NCBI GenBank assembly: GCA_007570785.1 | Contig: ML662465.1 | Span: 7,607,898 to 7,671,897, forward strand | Direction: 5' to 3' | DNA: 64,000 nt | From: Antilocapra americana | Taxonomy: Eukaryota; Chordata; Mammalia; Artiodactyla; Antilocapridae | Shown here: positions 24,410 through 38,500 of the stretch, piece by piece | How positions within the stretch are numbered: position 1 is the stretch's first letter | How the letters are laid out: every line of letters begins with the position of its first letter | Made by a program: the position numbers and the translations under genes | The notes under the pieces: model-generated | What the model was told of the DNA's origin: nothing | What the model saw: the letters and a program-made list of their open reading frames with translations, nothing else | Database searches by the model: none

Positions 24410-24665
24410 TAGGCTTTCCCTAATTTAATTCTCATAACCACCTAATGAAGTAACTAATTATGTTGCCATCTTTATTTTTGTTTTTGTTGTTGCCATCTTT
24501 AAAATGAGGAAACAGAGTTCCCTGGTGGTCTAGTGGTTAAGATTCTGCACTTTCACTGCTGTAGCCTGGGTTCAGTCCTGTTTGGGGAACTGGCAAGCTG
24601 TGTGCTGTGGCCAAAATGAAAAAAAGTTTTAAATGAGGAAACAGGCTCAGAGAGGGGAAACAATC
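24410..24665 (+). mobile_element. MIR SINE split by a CHR SINE
   Basis: The MIR left part ('taattctcataaccacctaatgaag') and right part ('aaatgaggaaacaggctcagagagg') flank the CHR element. A short 'aaaatgaggaaaca' / 'aaatgaggaaacagg' duplication borders the insert, consistent with a target-site duplication. Confidence 0.7.
24515..24628 (+). mobile_element. CHR-type (tRNA-Glu-like) SINE
   Basis: TTCCCTGGTGGTCTAGTGG begins the tRNA-Glu-like head, and a GGGGAACTGGCAAGCTG-like body and short A-rich tail follow. It is inserted in the MIR. Confidence 0.85.
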
Positions 24666-25384
24666 CATAACACATTCCACTATACAGTCATTTTTCACAA
24701 ACTGAATCTTTGAATATTCATATCCTTAAAAGTAGATACATCCTTATTTTACAGAGCTGTGGGAATGGGCTCAAACAAGGTTAAGTGACTGTCCCAGCAG
24801 CAGAGCTGAAGTGCCAACCTTTAGGCAGACATTTATTTTGTGTCTTAGGACTGGAGTCTCAAGAGGTGAACAACAGCTAAACTCCCACAGCTTTGGAGTT
24901 CTGCAGTAGGAAAGAATCCAGCAACACTGTTTCAAGATGTTCTCAAGGCCTTGCAGCTGAGGTCAGCAGTACACCTAGGGAATTTTGCTCTTTACAAGGG
25001 AACTTCAAATGGTAGTGTATCAATCCAAACTCAAGCTCTTCAGTTCTGGCTTCTGGTTCCCAATTTCCAGACCTTGTGAAAGTTACATTTAAAGGATTAA
25101 ACACGCACTCAAATGCCCAACCTTGGGAGTTAATTTTAAGTAAATTATTTTTTTCTGATTATAAAACAAATATATGCTGATTTTAAAAAACAAACCAGCC
25201 TCCTTTCAGAAAAGCATTTGTTAAAATTGAATCTGCCAATCCCACCAGCCAGATAAAAACTTCATATTTTGCCATATAGCCTTCCAGGTTTTGTTCCAAG
25301 CCTGTGCATATCTTTTTTCTAGTCAACTATACAGACTATTCTGTAACTCTCCATGCATTATACAACCTACGATATACTATGAAT

Positions 25385-25530
25385 GCATAATCTCATCTTC
25401 ACAACAATCCTGTAAGATGTATACCATTGTTATGTACCAAGCACAGAGATGTTAATTTATTCAAGTTCACACAACTAAAAGTAGGAAAGCTGGAATTCAG
25501 AGTCAGGCAGTCTGGATCCAGAGGTCTACT
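25385..25530 (+). mobile_element. MIR SINE remnant
   Basis: 'tcatcttcacaacaatcctgtaagatg', then 'tcacacaactaaaagtagg', then 'ggaattcagagtcaggcagtctgg' gives the MIR core and 3' part in order. Confidence 0.7.
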
Positions 25531-26312
25531 GCTGCTGCTTGTATATTTTTCACTAGATTTTATTTACACACACACGTAATTTTTAAAGAATAGAATTCCA
25601 CCAAATAACCCCATGGCATCTCCTCCATACATGTTTTTGAGAAACTACCTTATTACTGTTGGATGTTACTCTAGGAGTAGAACTGCTGGGTCCCAGGGTA
25701 GGGAGCAATTTACAAAGTTTTTTGGAATGATACATACTGCTTGACAGACTAGTTCATCTTTTCAGAAGGGCAGCTAGTATCAGTTTTGGAACTGTGTGTG
25801 CCTGTGCCCATGTCCTTTCCAACACAATGTTGATAATTTGAAAGTTAATTTTTTAAAAAGGTTTTTTACTGAAATTGAAGCTTCTAGTTTAGGACTGCTG
25901 GTGTTGGAGGCACCTACTGGTAAAGGGTAACACTGCAGTCACTCTGGAGGCGTTCCTAAAAATTGAACTGAAAGAGGGTTTCCTGGGTTGGTTAAAAGCT
26001 AAGAGTCTTCTATTTTCCTCTGTGGACCTGCCAGATTTTCAGTCAGCCTTTTTCTTTCAATTTTATAATAGTCATTCAATAGAAAGTAGTTTGCCTTACA
26101 GAAATTGCTTCACAGATGTTACAACTTTGACAAACTACATACTGTCTGGGCTTTCTCTTCCTGGTTTCCTTACTTATATACAGTATACAGTTTAATAGGA
26201 GTGCTACATGAAATGAGCACCTGCTAGAATACTTGTATATAAACCCACTGACACCAAAGAAAGTACAAACTGGTATTCTCCCCTCACTAAGATGAGGTTT
26301 GAATTTTAGGTA

Positions 26313-26318
26313 TTTATT
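26313..26318 (-). promoter_or_regulatory. REXO5: candidate poly(A) signal of REXO5
   Basis: TTTATT on the + strand is AATAAA on the REXO5 strand. It lies about 155 bases downstream of the stop codon and would give a short 3'UTR. Confidence 0.4.
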
Positions 26319-26472
26319 GAAAATTTGCACATGCCATATAAATGGAATAGACTCTTAAGTGAGTACAATGTTTCCCCAAACTGCTATATAGAGAGGTCTG
26401 GCAGCCTGACCACATTTTCTGCCATTGCCCACAAAGGATTAAGAAATGACACCTGGAAAGTGGTGGGCAGAC

Positions 26473-26554
26473 TCACAAACACGTGTTTGAAGTGGTGCTT
26501 TCCTCTTCATCTTTTATTCCCATCAGTCCTATGCCAGAGAGCGATCCATGAGTG
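26473..26554 (-). CDS. REXO5: REXO5 last coding exon
   Basis: It begins after TCCATTGCAG with C|ACT CAT GGA and encodes [12 protein letters not shown], then an acidic DEEES stretch and a short tail ending at TGA (26475-26473). The acidic C-terminus matches the REXO5 family pattern. It joins the preceding exon in phase 2 to form a Ser codon. Confidence 0.85.
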
Positions 26555-29500
26555 CTGCAATGGAGGAGGAATAAAAACAGTTAACCATTCATTCAACCTT
26601 GTTGACAAAAAGTAAGGTAAAGGAGAAAGGGGCTTTTTTGTATGTGTACGTGCCATGGGGGTGAGGGCCAGGTGTAGACAGCCTATGGAAAGCTGTCTGC
26701 TGAAAATAGTTCAATGGAAAAAATACTAACTAGTCCCAGTTGCCCAAAATCAAATCACTGCTCTGACACTTAACAGATGTGAGGCACATCTCAACTAAGG
26801 GTGAATGATCTCAAACTCAGTTTCTTCAACTATAAAGAAATATTAAATATTTAAATTACTATCTCACAGGGCTTTGGGAAGGACTGTAGACTGTAATAGC
26901 TAACATATTAATGTAGATGGAGCACTTACTGCAAGTCAAGCAGTAAGAACTTTATATGTGTCATCATTTACTCCTCCCAGACAGCTTATGTACCTTGAGT
27001 AGGTACTGCTGTAGATACAATAGTCTGTTATAAGAATCCTTTTAAAATTCTGTTAGAATGTTGTTTTGCTAAAAAATACTTCTATAACACCTATCACATG
27101 CCAGGCACTGTTTAAAAACTTTACGTGAACTTTTTATTATGTCATGAAACACCTAGCACATTGCTTACAATTTAAGAGTCACCTGGTATATTTTAGCTTC
27201 CTGCCACCTCATAGTGAATACTCATGGAATTGGGTGAGAGGGCTGAGGTGCTCTCCAACGCAGAGGAATAGAAATGAGCAAAGACAAATACAGAATCTGT
27301 CTCCACCTGGTGTCTGAACTTAAGCTAACAAGCCACAGGCCTTTTGGGTATGGAGAACTGGAGTTCTGAGTGCTGGAGAGTGGCTCTGGAACTAGAGACA
27401 ATCATAATTCAAATACGGTAAAGAATCTGCCTGCAATGCAGGAGACCAGGGTTCGATCCCTGGGTCAGGAAGGTTCCCTGGAGAATGGAATGGCAACCCT
27501 CTCCAGTAATCTTGCCTGGAGAATCCCATGGACAGAGAAGCCTGGTGGGCTACAGTCCATAGGGTCACAAAGAGTCAGACATGACTGAGCGAGTAACACT
27601 TCACACTTCATAATTCAAGTACTAATTGTGTACTTACTAGCTGTGTGACCTTAGGCAAGTTGCTTAACCTGAGCCTCTTCCTCATCTTATTAAAATGGAG
27701 ATGAAATAACCTTAACCAAAACTGCATGTGAGGCACTTAGCAGTACTTGACATTTATTAAGGATTTGATGAATTACAGCAATTATTAAGAGCTGAGTCAA
27801 GCTCCCAGCATGAGGGAAAACCTACTCTTGCTATTCCTTCCTGAGCCACTTTTACTGTTTCCCAAATGTTATCTGCTGGCATCATGGAGACACTTCACTG
27901 ATGAGGGCAAAAGAAGTCAGTCACACAGCAGGCTTATAGCTTGGGGAAATAAGATGCTCCTACTGCTGGCAGAGCAGATCAGTATGACTACAGAAATGAG
28001 AGTGTAACTTTTGAAACAAAGGACTAACATCAGGTTTTGTTACTACGGGATTTGCTGTTTCCAGTTTTCTCCTGACTTGTCAAACGTGTCTTTGGGACCT
28101 TTGCCTAAGTCAGAACTTAAGCCTTTTTGCTTCCTGACCCAATGTTCCTGCCTCTAAGCCCTCATCCTCTGAAAACATTCCAACCACTTCTAGAAGAAGA
28201 AAGTTTTGACCCTCTCTTGGCTTAGTTTACCTACACAATGGGGAACTACAAGTATTCTACTTGGTACATGAAGACTTGCCTATTTTACCCCAACCTCCAT
28301 ACCACTGGCTCTGAGAAGTTTTGTCCAGGCAAGTTTGTCCCTTTTAGAGACCACACTGTTAACCAAAAAGCTTTTTTATTCTTTCTTTGGCAATTTTGGG
28401 TCACTTTTTAACCTCTTACTGTTAAGTCTACCTATAAGCCTGTTTAAAGTGTATCCGTCCAAGATTTTTTTTTTTTTGCTGTAAACACCTAGTAATTATT
28501 TCTGTTTCTCAGAGACAGTAATTCTCTTAAGCTGCCCAGTAGGTAGCCTATTTCACTAGTTATGAATACATGTTACATGTTATGAGAATTTTATGACAGG
28601 AAATTAACTTCTGATCCAGGATTCAAGGCCTGAGGCATTCATGTTTCACCACCTGGAACCCTGGGCCTAAGAAATAATCCTAGAATGTCAGAATTTTAAG
28701 GGACTTTACTAGAAATAATACAATCCAGTGATTTTCAAACTGCTTATTTCAAAAGAGCCAGTGCCCTCTTTCCCTCCTCCCCCAATACACATGTTCATTC
28801 ATATACCTACTCACCCATTTCAGAACTGCTCATCTTTATGCCTCAGTAAAGATGTAACATCAAAATTTTTCTCTTTAGTAAAGGATTTTATAGTTTAAAG
28901 ACTGATCCCTGGTGGCTCAGTGGTAAAGAATCTGCTTGGAATGCAGGAGATTCCAACTTGGAACTTGGAATACCCGAGTTTGCTTCCCGGGTTGGGAAGA
29001 TCTCCTGGAGAGGAATGGCAACCCACTCCAGTATTCTTGCCTGGAAAATTCCATGGAGCCTGGTGGGCTACAGTCCATGGGGTTGCAAAGAGTCAGACAT
29101 GACTGAGCTATTAACACTTTCACTTTCATAGTTTAAAGTATTTGACAATTACTGTATTCTAAATCCCTCATCTTACCAAAGGGAAACAGATCCATAATGG
29201 GAAGGTGGCTTGGCCACTACTTGTCAGAAAAGTTAAGTGATACAGCTGGGACTAGACCCAGAGTCCTGCTCCACTATTGCTCAGGCTTAGAATCAACAAA
29301 ACAGGCCCTATCTCTGCAAAGTTAACAGAACTGGTAAAGGGAGGAAGGGCAGGGAAAACAGGAACACATTCTTTATATGTGGGAAAGATGGGCTCTGGTC
29401 ACATCTGAGCCTCTGCCTTGCCTAGAACTTCTTGCCCATTTTTACTCAAGTGCTTCTTGTTCTAGAGAGGCTGCAAGATCTAAGATCTCTGCTCATCCCT

Positions 29501-32500
29501 CAGGGATGAGCCATCCTTGGGGGACCACAAAGTGTAGTTATAAAAGTGCAAATACATGTAAGACGGGAATACAATAACTTATCTCTTAGAACTGTGAGAG
29601 TTAAAGAGATGATTTGTTTCAGTCTTCATTTATGTGCCTGGATATCAACAAAAGGGCTTCTCCCAAGAAAAGCTTAAGTCCAGAGGTCAGAATCATGAAG
29701 GAACAACTCTTCAATCCTTACCTCTTGGTTCCTGGCAGCAAGATCAGGCAGAGGGTGCCTGAGCACAGGTTGTGGTACAGCTTTCCTATCTTCCGGCCCC
29801 AGTGCCAGGTGGCTATCTTTGGGTGGTCCGTCCTAAGCATCTAGGATCAAAGCCAGATATAGACACTCAGCCAGGGTACCCACTGCTCACTTTTGGACAG
29901 ACTGCAACATTCCTCCTCAGGCTCCCGGGAAAGGCTCTGTTCAAATCTCAGAGTGAAGCCAGAATCTATACTGTAGGGTTCCCAGTCCATCCCAGCATCC
30001 CCAGGCTTTCAAGTCAGTTTAGGACAGCTGCTGTCCATTCCTCCAGATGGATCTTCCAGGGCCTTGAGTTAGGCGAACCAAATCACTAAGAAGATTGACC
30101 TTATAGTTGGCCTCTGCTATTAAGTATATTTGTGACCTGGGCAAGTCATTCACTAGCTCTCATCTCTATTTCTCATCTGCTAAATGTGGGACATGAGACT
30201 AGGGCAGGGTTTCCCAAACTTAAGTCTCTCACCTCCTATCTTCACCCTTCTGTTGGATATTCCCTAATGGTTTTCTTTAAAGTGAATCAATTTCTTCCTT
30301 AGCTTCATCTAAGTAATACTAGGGATCCCTGGTGGCTCAGATGGTAGAGTCAGCCTGCAATGCAGGAGACACAGGTTCGATCTCTGGGTCAAGAAGAGCC
30401 CCTAAAGAAGGAAATGGCAACCCACTCCAGTATTCTTGCCTGGAAAATCCCATGGGTGGAGGAGCCTGGCAGGCTACATACCATGGGGTCACAAAGAGTT
30501 GGACACAACTGAGGGACTTCACTTTCACTTTTAAAGTAATACTATCCATGAAATCATAGGTTCAATGTGGTGGTTGTTACCTTAAATAAATGTTGGAAAA
30601 ATAAGTTCATAACTATAAGAAAGTGAAAAAAGAGGTTCACCTATGACCACCAAAAATCATCTTGTGTATATATATATATACATATATACACACACTACAC
30701 TTCAGGAAACCTTAGATCACTTAAGACTTGTCCAGCTCTCCAACTTCCTGTATCAGCCCCTCAAAATCCCTTGGAGAGCCACCTAAAAAACTTGATTTTA
30801 GCAAGTTTGGAGGAGACAAAGTATGAGGTATCTTAGAGAAAGAAAGGTGTGTCCAGGGCTGGAAGAAGCTGGAGAGTGAAGACTAGTGCCAGGACTCTCA
30901 TGACTAATTTCCATAAACATCAGAAGGCCACTGCCAAAACCACACAAACTAAAGTAGCTACTAAGCTACCTTTCCCCTCAGGCCCCAGGATACATTCATT
31001 AACCCACTCACCTGCAAGGCCTCCTGCTCCGAAGGGGGCGGTATGACACGAACCCCTGGTAGCCTCGATTCACGAGGTAAGCCCCTGAGCCAGGCATGGA
31101 GGTGCCTGGGGGTTAGGGCATGCCTGCCTTTCAGCTTCCAGTCCTTTCCCGTAAGAATGTTGAGGGCACTCTGGGCACTGCCAAATGTTTTGAATCCTGA
31201 AAACAAGAATATTCTATTCTGTTATTAAGGACCAAAAAAAAACAAACCAAAACCAAAACTGATCACCATCCAAGTTGGAGGTCACCGGTAGCCAAGGAAG
31301 AAGGACAAAATCAGGAGATGCTGACCTGATCCAGCCCAGGAGAGCCTATTTGGTGAACATTCCCCTTCTGTGACCTCATGTTATCACCATCTCTCATCTC
31401 TTTCCCCAAGGCTATATATGGCGGCATAGACTTACTCAAGAAACAATATCTTTTCTGCTTTCCACTTTTAAGATCTTTAGGCAAGATCACAGCTTCCAGG
31501 CCCAGGAAGAGGTTAGACTGTTGCAACAGGTGTTCTTTGAAGGTTTCACTCACTCCAGACAGGTATATAGTACCTCGATTCTCAGCATCTTGTTCCAGCT
31601 CATTCACAAGGGTGTCACAATCAAGGGTGAGTTCTGTCACAGGCCTCTGCACCTAACCAAGGAAAGATGGTATTAGTAGTAGAAAAGTCACTACATTTCA
31701 ATCCCCAGGCCTGTTACATACCAGCAAGTAACTTAATTCTTCAGTTTCCTTATCTATATACAGAGGCTAATGATAACTGCCCCAAAGGACTATGTTAGAA
31801 ACTTACATAATAAATACAAAATGTAAATATTTTTGTGTAAATAATACTCTCTCTTCCTTTTCCTTCTCATCCCACTACCTTTAATGGAAATCAGTTCTCT
31901 GCCTTCTACACCAATGAAATTCTGTTTGATTACATAAGAAACATCAAGATACCATTGATTCCCCTGAAAGCTAAAGGGCAACCATAAAACAAACATTTGG
32001 ATCTAAGTAGTGATAAAGAATACAAGGAAGATGCCAATGCAGCCCAGATTGATTTTGACAGAAATGAAAGTTATCATGTGCTAGGTCACCACTATAAGAA
32101 CACAAGGCTTGATGAAGACTTTCCATAACAGAAAGTCTCATGTCTAAGCTTCTGGAGGGTGCTTGTCTAAGCTGTTATGCCTTACAGCACTGTAAATATA
32201 AGGTTGAGTAAATACAGGTACGGAAAACACAGGGTTGAGTGAAGGGTACTACTTTATGCTTTCTCTGGTGACCTTACCTTGATGCAGGAACCCTCTACCA
32301 GGATGCCATCCAAAGACTCTATGGCCAGCTGGGCAGCTTCCAGGACTTCATATTGTATACAGAGATGTGGCTGCAGGAACACCAAGATTTTCTTACTTTG
32401 GCTTTGCAGGCTCAAACTGCCAGAGAAGGGGCTGGGAATAGAGTCCCCCTAAACTACAGGGGCCAAAGTCACCAGAATGGATGTCCCTGCTGTGCTGGGC

Positions 32501-35500
32501 TAGGCAGTGATCACAGACTGTCATTTTATGTGACATCACAACATGCAGGACCTGGTTTCTCAGAAAATAACCTTAAATTTATCACTTAAAATTGAAGGCT
32601 TCTCTTTCTGGGTGGTATGGGGTAAGTAACAAAGTTATTTACTGCCAAAATTGCTTTTCATATTATTATTAATCACTAAAGTTATCACTGCAAGTTACAA
32701 GCAGAGATTCTCATTTGTCTTATTAGCTTAATTTTTAAAATAAGCAGTTTTCCCACAAACTTTGGGAGGTTAAGTTCTTCCATTGGATTTGTATCTTCAA
32801 ATTTACTGCTTTTCCATTTGATTAACCAGAATAGCTAAATCTTATGTGATAGTGCAAGCCATAGCATCATCATAAAAATTAAAGTGCTCCCTTAGAAAAG
32901 CTTCATTTTATGGGATTTGACGATGATTTCTTGAATATAACCAAAGGCACAAGCAACAAAATAAAAAAAGGAGAGAGAGAACTTAATCAAAATTAAAATG
33001 TGCATCAAGTAAGAAACATCAATAATATCAAAAGGCAGCCGAAAGAATGGGAGAAAATATTTGCAAATCATGTATCTATTGAAGGAGTCAAAATATATAG
33101 GGGACTTCCCTGGTGATCCAGTGGCTAAGACTCCATGCTCCCAATGCAGGGGAGCTGGGTTTGATCCCTGGTCAGGCAACTAGATCCCATATGCTGCAAC
33201 TAAAAAGTTTACATGTCCCAAAAAAGATCAAACTTCAACTAAGACCTGGTACAGCCAAATAAATTATTAAAAAAATAAAATATATAGAGAACTACTAAGA
33301 CTCAACAACAAAAACATCAAACGACCCAATTAAAAAATAGGCAGAGGACTTGGAGATGCATTTCTCCAAAGAAGATTTACAAATGGCCAATAAACTTACA
33401 GAGATACTCAACATCACTAATCATTAAGGAGAAGGAAGTCAAGAAAAACCACAAGATATTACTCCACACCCATTAGGATGGATCAATACAAAAAAATGCC
33501 CCCCAAACCAAAGACAACAAAAATAACCAAATGTTGGGGGAATTCTCTTTGTGGTCTAGTGGTTAGGATTCTGTGCTTCCAGTGCTGGGGGCACAGGTTC
33601 AATCCCTGGTCAGGGAACTAAGATCTCACATAGGGTCCCCCCCCCCCCAAAAAAAACCCACCAAACACCAAATGTCAGCTGGAATATGGAGAAGCTGAAA
33701 CCCTTGGCATTGCAGGTGCAAATGTAAGATGGTGCATCTGCTATAGGAAACAGTATGGCAGTTCCTCAAATAATGAAACACAGAATTATCACTTAACCCA
33801 GAATTTCTATTTTAGTGTATATACCCAAAAGAATGAAAACAGGGACTTAAGATACTTTTACATCCATGCTCATTTCATAGTAGCACTATTCAGAATGGCT
33901 AAAAGGTAGAAACAATTCAAATATTCATCAATGGATGAATGGATAAACAAACTGTGGTATAATCATACAATGGAATACAATTCAGCCTTGAAAAGAACTT
34001 TGATACATACTACATCATGGGTGAACCCTGAAGATATTATGCTAAGTGAAACAAGCCAGATACAAAAGGACAAATGTAGGATTCCACTTACATGATAACA
34101 CAGAGTAGTCAAATTTATAAGATAGGAAATATGATACTATTTAACAGGCCTGAGGGAAAGGGGATTGGGGAGTTACTATTTAATGGATAAAGAGTTTCAG
34201 TATCAGATGATGAAAAAGTTCTGGAGACAATGTACTTAAATAACACTGAACTATATTTAAAAATGGTTAAAAAGGCAAATTGTCTGTGTATTATACAAAA
34301 AAAAGAAAAAAAAGACAAGACTTACAGGAATGAGTTACAGTCCCTTGACATACCCTTTCCATCCCTCAGTTTATTGTCCCAGGGATGATCTTTTTATTTC
34401 TATTTTTAGGTGTAGGAAAGACATTAATAAAATATTTGTGGAAAGAACATTTTAAACACCTAGGATTCTGCACTTAGATCACTATGGAGACTTTAATTTT
34501 TGCTTCGTTTTAATAGTTACTAAATCTAATAGTTACTATAATGTTATATTGAATAGCTATTACACGTAATAGTTTATTGCACCAGATAACAGATGCCTAT
34601 GCCAAAATTATAAAGGTACTAAAAATTTATAGTGAACAGTCTTCTCCTAACCTATTTCCAATCACCTAGTCCTCTCTCCCTTTAGGCCCTCATTGTTACC
34701 AATTATTGTGTATCATTCTACAGATATTCCTTTTATTTTCAATTCTTTTCATAGCTTTATGTCTCTATGTGCTGTGCTTATAATGGTATTATTGCTTCAT
34801 ATAACAACTTTAGTCTTTATTCAACTCTTCTATAACCATGAAGATGGAGGCTTGCTCATTACGTCCTTCTAAAAAAGTAGGAGTTTTTAAAATCACGTAT
34901 AAGTATTGTTTCTTAAAAAGTAAAAGTAATTAAACTATCAGGTTTTTTTCCCCAGTGGTTTAATGGTAAAGAATCTGCCTGCAATGTAGGAGACACAGGA
35001 GATGTGGATTTGATCCCTGGGTGAGGAATATCCCCCAAAAGAGGGCATGGAAACCCATTCCAGTATTCCTGAGTAGAGAATCCCATGGACTGAGGAGCCT
35101 GGTGGGCTACAGTCCATATAGTCACAAAGAGTCAGACATAACTGAAGTAACTGAAAATGCACTCACACACACAGCAAACTAACAAACAAACCTTAACTCC
35201 AAAAGATTAGAGAGGTAGCAGCAACAAAGAATGAGGTTGTGTTCCTCCAGTATCTTAACCCAGTTATGACCGTACTTTGGATTTTAAGCCCTACAGACTT
35301 CCAACACATGGAAGCTACTGCTCTTTTTGAAAGGGCATTTTATCATTTAAAGCTGAGGTCACAAGCAGGTACGTAATGTACATGAGATACATTAAACCAG
35401 TAGATACAATTTTTGTCTGGCCTACATGGTATTTACGAAAATTGGAGGTAGTATGAGTATTGGCAGTTTTCTTGATTCTCAAAAAAATCAGATCTTGTCA

Positions 35501-38500
35501 AAACTGGGCACACATTCTTGTGGGTCAACACTGTTCCCACGAAACAGAGCATGTCTCACATTCCAGTTGGTGACAATCAACCTCAAATCACTAATATCTG
35601 AATGGCCCTAGAAGGCATCTGAATTTACCATAATAGATTAGAAGGTCAAAAATCTAAGTTTTCTTGTCTCATTACCTGATATGTTTCAAGAACAAGAGTC
35701 ATTGACCGGACTGGACCAAAACTCTTAAACAGCCTCTTCAGAGCCCTAAGGTTACACTTTTTGTTAAATGGCCCAGCGTAGACAGTTGACATCTCTGTCC
35801 ACTTGATCTTTATCTACAAGAAAAACAAAAGAATACAGTGAGGAGATGGATGTGGAAAGAGAATCAAGTCAAATCTAAAGAAATCATAAGTTGAAACATG
35901 GGATAAATCCTTACAAGATATTTCTCAACACAAACACCTGTCAAATGTACAAGGATTTATATACAGGGATTTCACGGCATCATTATTTGGAATAGCAAAT
36001 ATTTATCAAATCCAAATGATGAAAATAATAGGTATATCCTACAATAGAAAACTATGCAGCACAAAGATTATATAGCGTTATGAACAGATGTATAAGATAT
36101 AGTGTTAAGTAAAAAAATAAAGTTGCAAAATAGAATAGATAATCTGATTCCCATCATAAAAATGTAAATGGTAATATACCTATAGACAAACTTAGAGAAA
36201 TATACAGTAAACAATATAGATAGGTATTACTTTCCTCAATTGGAGGAGATTATCATGTCATCAAATAAATCATCTAGTAGAACCCATTCACTTACCCTTT
36301 TGTTCATCTCTTCAGTGAGGCTGGGTGAAAGGGGTTCAAAAGAGAACTGCACGACGCTGAAGGGAAACAGGGGGATTTCCACTCTAGCCTTCTCAAGAAC
36401 CTGTAGAAAATAACCCCGCCTGGATGAGGCAGGAATCTAGTAGTCTACTGTGGCTTGTGGAGGTGAGCCACAGTAATATAAACAATGGTTGTCTTTTTAC
36501 CCATATTAAAAAGCAATATGAGGCTGACTTCAAAGTCTGGGGAAAAATGGTGATACCACACAGCCTTGTGAAAAACCATCTAATCAGTAAAAAGAACAGA
36601 ATCACCTATGACCCAGATCTTTAGCGTTACTAAGAGGCAGAATATTACAACCTTCAAATTACCTCTAAGTAAAGAAACAAGTTAAATTCCAACAGAGCTA
36701 CCATCGCCCCACACTGTTGCAAGCCTGTGAATAAAGAGAGGGAGAAGAGGTGCAAGAGACTTTAGGGGCAGGGAACCAAGGGGCAGAGAAGGCTTGGGTG
36801 AAACAAACAAAATCAGCCCCAGGAAAAAGTACAACTAAATGCCAAAACAGTGAACACAAGTCAAAACTTTGAAGGTTCAAGCCCTTGACTACAAGGAAGA
36901 AACTTGACAGCCTCAGAGAAGCAATGTTTCTGGGGAAAATCAGATATATAGAGAAGAGGCAATTCCCTATTGGAGCCACTGCAGTGAAGGAAAAAAAAAA
37001 GAAATCAGGACAGAAATTAAAAAGAGAAATAAAAGATAGGAAAAGATAAAACAAATACCAGTCCCTCCCAAGAGCATTATAAACTTACTCTTCCTAGCAC
37101 ATCTTTCTCAAAACACCATCAACACTTTAAAAAAAGAAAAAAGAGAGCATGACATCAGCAAGATAAAAGAGTACAAGGAAGCTTTAGGCCCTCAGTTTCC
37201 CACATACACCAATTTAATACTATGTAGGCCGAAATACTTTGCAAGAATGTAAGAGAGCAGTGAACTACAGCACCCAGACACAACAACAAGGGAACCCAGA
37301 AAAAGGAAAAGGGAAATATGCAGTTTTGTATAACCATTTATGCCTGCACTAGAAGACCTAGATGAGTTCAACATGGAGCAAACTTCCCATACTGGGGATC
37401 TTCCCTGTGGACAGAAACAAGAGTGGACCATGCACTCAATGTCATGGTTAGACTGGGCACTGCGTAAGTGACTAGTTTCAGTCTCACCTGAGACTGAGTC
37501 TCAAAGCACTGATAGGACTGGCAGCCTTGTTTGGAAGCCACTGAAAACAGACACAATCATATCTTAATAATGAACTTGTAATCACTGCACCTTAGAGCTG
37601 CAGTTCCAAAGGCAGATGTCAAGAGGAGCAACAGATTACAAATTCTGAAAGCAAACGGGGACAAGCTGCTCAGGGAGTATGAGACAACTACAAGCACCTG
37701 CACAAGCTCAGTGACAACACATCCTCCAAATAGGTTTGAGAGGCCCTAAAACCTCGCTCTGACCTGATCAGTGAAAGCTTTCCTTTCCACAATGCCAGGC
37801 CCTAATAATGGGAGAGCTAGCTGACCTAAAGAAATAAACAATGAACTAAAAAGAGAACAAAGATAGACAACTAATGAAATCAGGAACAAAATGAGAATTT
37901 CATTTACGAGACAGCAGCTATATAAAAAAGAACCAAATAAACTCTGGAGCTGAAAAATACATTAAGTGAATTGAAAAATTCACTAAAGGGTTTCAACATC
38001 AGACCTGATTAGGCAAACTTGAAAGTATATCTTTGAAATCATTAAGTAAGACCAGAAAGAATAAAGAAAAGCAGATAGTCTAAGAGACTTAGGGGATATC
38101 ATCTAGAAGACTAATACACAAAAATATAGGCATCCCAGAAGAAGAGAAAAAGGGATAGAGTGCTTATCTGAAGAAATAATGGCTGAAAAAAACCCATATC
38201 TGAGCAAAGGAAAGAACAAACAAATTCAATAAACTGAAAGGACTCCAAACAGGATAAATCCAAACAGACCAACACAAAGACACAATCAAATTTGTTAAAA
38301 GACAAAATTAAAGAGAGAATCTTGAGCAGCAAGAGAAAAGCAATTCATCACATAGAAGGAAGCTGTTATAAGACCATAAGTGGATTTCTTTACAGAAACC
38401 TTGCAAATCAGTGAAAAATTCAAAGAGCTAAAAAACAAACAAACACCATCAACCAAGAAAACTATCCAGCAAAACTATGCTTAAAAAGTGAATGGGAAAA

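Larger units (their letters stand above)
21601..26290. other. convergent intergenic gap between DCUN1D3 and REXO5
   Basis: No gene was recognised. It contains a SINE (22043), an old L1/HAL1 3' end (23030-23890), a MIR interrupted by a CHR SINE (24410-24660) and another MIR (25385). Between them is AT-rich unique sequence. Confidence 0.5.
32930..34318 (+). mobile_element. L1 3' end, interrupted by two CHR SINEs
   Basis: The L1 ORF2 C-terminal and 3'UTR wording is in order: 'caattaaaaaataggcagaggactt', 'ggccaataaacttacagagatactcaac', 'ggatgaatggataaacaaactgtgg', 'gctaagtgaaacaagccagatac'. It ends in an A-rich tail near 34300. The pattern suggests a mammalian L1MA-like age class. It is antisense to REXO5. 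Confidence 0.85.

Noticed and set aside
24515..24590. tRNA-like sequence with TAGTGGTTAAGATTC
   Set aside because: It is the head of a CHR SINE with a diverged body and tail. The same applies at 33101, 33537 and 53896. No functional tRNA fold with intact ends was seen.
29772..30089. A 105-codon + strand open frame
   Set aside because: Its first part is the complement of a REXO5 exon with consistent splice sites. The remainder shows no conservation signal.
31311..31652. A 113-codon minus-strand open frame as an independent gene
   Set aside because: It is the REXO5 exon 31436-31652 read through its GTAAGT donor into the intron.
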